The notes below the pieces were generated by a model, which worked only from the letters and a program-made list of their open reading frames with translations, searched no databases and was not told where the DNA came from. A stretch of DNA of 51,319 nt from Flavobacteriaceae bacterium (GTDB lineage: Bacteria > Bacteroidota > Bacteroidia > Flavobacteriales > Flavobacteriaceae): contig JAKISU010000005.1 in the NCBI GenBank assembly GCA_021648445.1, positions 1 through 51,319 of the forward strand, given 5' to 3'. Each line of letters starts with the position of its first letter. Within the stretch, counting starts at the first letter, position 1. Below, in pieces: positions 50,318 to 51,319 of this stretch. A program made the position numbers and the translations under genes.

Positions 50318-50545
50318 TAACGTGAGTTCGATGTAAAAAATGTAGTTAATAATGCAATATATTGATTATTAGCACTTTGTCTGTTCGAGCGTCCCGAGTA
50401 CTCGGGAAGAACTATTTAAAAACCTTTCGACTTTAGTTTATCTTGAGCGAAGATGAAAGGCTCAAGGGGACATTAAAATTTTTATTTCACATTTAAAAGA
50501 CTGATTATTAGTTATTTAAAAAATAACTGTGTCGAACTCACGTTA
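50318..50545. repeat. 228-bp region bounded by 14-bp inverted repeats
   Basis: TAACGTGAGTTCGA at 50318-50331 is exactly inverted as TCGAACTCACGTTA at 50532-50545. Both ends carry an outer TA. Inside are the palindrome TCCCGAGTACTCGGGA (50392-50407) and TTTCGACTTTAGTTTATC with CTTGAGCGAAGATGAAAGG. There is no gene in 50204-50549. The right end lies 4 bp from the trmH stop codon, so it probably also forms the end of that transcript. Confidence 0.5.
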
Positions 50546-50549
50546 TTTA

Positions 50550-51140
50550 TTAACCTGCCAAAAACCGCTCAACGATCTCATCTACATTTAAAATTGTCTT
50601 TTTACACCAATCTAATCGTTTTTCATCCTTTTCTTGTTCAGACAATTGCCATTTTACTTCTGAGTTTCTTAACCTTGTGGTTAAGTTTTGTAAAATAATA
50701 GCCACTGCAACAGAAATGTTAAAACTCTCAGTAAAACCAACCATTGGTATTTTTAAATAACCATCAGCTTCCTTCATTATATAATCTGAAACCCCATCTT
50801 TTTCAACTCCAAACACCAAGGCAGATTTTTTAGTAATATCAAATTCTTGTAATAGACATGAATCATTATGCGGTGTAGTAGCAATTATTTGATAACCATT
50901 TTCACGTAAAGTATGAATACACTTTTCAGTATTGTATTCGTGTTGATTGTATTCGTGAAAGTCAATCCATTTTTGCGCTCCTTTTGCAACTTGATTTGAC
51001 ACATAACTATTATATTTATTCTCAATGATGTGAAGATCTTGAATTCCGAAAATATCGCAATTACGTACTACTGCACTTGTGTTATGCTTTTGATATATAT
51101 CTTCTAACACAACTGTTAAATGCCTAGTTCGTTGTGCCAA
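50550..51140 (-). CDS. trmH: tRNA (guanosine-2'-O-)-methyltransferase, SpoU family, probably lacking its native start
   Basis: 196 residues from a TTG at 51140, but the coding sense goes on upstream for 19 codons (to 51197; YLLSFLTDNRKAKFEKI), matching the usual N-terminus, and then meets TAG (51198-51200) with no ATG, GTG or TTG. SpoU motifs: KHNTSAVVRNCDIFGIQDLH (about 19-38), TTPHNDSCLL, SALVFGVEKDGVSDYIMKEA (motif 2, about 117-136) and IPMVGFTESFNISVAVAIIL (motif 3, about 144-163). It methylates G18 in tRNA. The last few codons of the N-terminus seem lost to foreign sequence. Confidence 0.85.
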   Translation of the reverse strand: MAQRTRHLTVVLEDIYQKHNTSAVVRNCDIFGIQDLHIIENKYNSYVSNQVAKGAQKWIDFHEYNQHEYNTEKCIHTLRENGYQIIATTPHNDSCLLQEFDITKKSALVFGVEKDGVSDYIMKEADGYLKIPMVGFTESFNISVAVAIILQNLTTRLRNSEVKWQLSEQEKDEKRLDWCKKTILNVDEIVERFLAG

Positions 51141-51200
51141 TATTTTCTCAAATTTAGCTTTTCTATTATCTGTTAAAAAGGATAATAAATAATATGACTA

Positions 51201-51319
51201 TCGGATAGTTTGCATATTTCTCTTCCATTTACAAGACACAGAGGCGATTACGACTCTATCGAATACCGAATCGAAGTATCTTCTATTGAATTTGTAGCAA
51301 TATTCATCGAGATAGCTTT
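51201..51319. other. Right edge: unrecognised sequence abutting trmH
   Basis: ACTATC-G-GATAGT (51197-51209) forms a small palindrome exactly where trmH homology stops. The following 110 bp has an open frame on the plus strand (from TTG at 51210: MHISLPFTRHRGDYDSIEYR) that continues past the window but is not recognised. It may be the end of an inserted element. Confidence 0.25.

Overview
The window is low-GC DNA (roughly one third G+C by eye) from a member of the Bacteroidota, almost certainly the family Flavobacteriaceae. Supporting signs are a fused CcoN-CcoO cbb3 oxidase subunit with a single-haem CcoP, TAnnTTTG-type -7 promoter boxes, many TTG/GTG starts without a clear Shine-Dalgarno sequence, and typical family genes (DUF5606, DUF1573, a CT398-like coiled-coil protein, a TonB receptor with a CarbopepD-like plug extension). 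The genus cannot be decided from the sequence. I see no rRNA, tRNA or CRISPR array.

Layout. 1-560: the end of an IS3-like element has truncated a SAM methyltransferase gene. 909-9982: a lipopolysaccharide/surface-glycan locus with an FkbM methyltransferase, a GT4 enzyme, a DegT-type sugar aminotransferase with a NeuD/PglD-type acetyltransferase, three GT2-like glycosyltransferases, a WaaP/InaA-type LPS kinase, and a GT9-GT2 fusion. 9985-24801: mostly housekeeping genes (dapD, ruvX, def, DUF5606, mazG, isoaspartyl peptidase, Nif3-like, CT398-like, valS, DUF1573, aspartyl protease-PDZ, aminotransferase, murB). 24847-29257: a small Cys-rich membrane protein, a membrane GT2, a sigma factor, an Nramp-related transporter and lipA, followed by a candidate sigma-54-driven small RNA. 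29845-34879: an AraC/GyrI-like regulator next to a TonB receptor, an ICMT-like methyltransferase and a metallo-beta-lactamase-fold lipoprotein, closed by a scar of a second TonB receptor. 35199-37318: a PLP decarboxylase and a lipoprotein with an ExbD-like tail. 37472-47107: the complete high-affinity oxidase locus (ccoI, S, NO, Q, P, G, H and a TauE/SafE-type protein) with a divergent Crp/Fnr regulator. 47151-51140: a frameshifted membrane-protein gene, a fragment of a trmH 3' end, ada, a PEP mutase/isocitrate lyase-family gene and trmH.

How the parts work together. The Crp/Fnr gene and ccoS share a near-identical palindrome, ATGACATTTATCA(T/G). It sits about 43 bp upstream of the predicted ccoS start point and overlaps the fnr promoter, suggesting activation of the oxidase genes and autoregulation. 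The AraC gene is followed by two identical 13-bp direct repeats exactly 21 bp apart just upstream of the TonB receptor promoter, the geometry of AraC operators.

The most unusual layer is repetitive DNA. Seven-base tandem repeats of several different unit sequences recur at gene edges and once inside valS. A perfect 34-bp palindrome lies in frame inside murB. At least five short elements with terminal inverted repeats sit between genes. Two accessory gene pairs lie between an intact gene and a second, diverged copy of a 3' end of that gene family (TonB receptor and trmH), which suggests a shared way of acquiring or reshuffling cargo.
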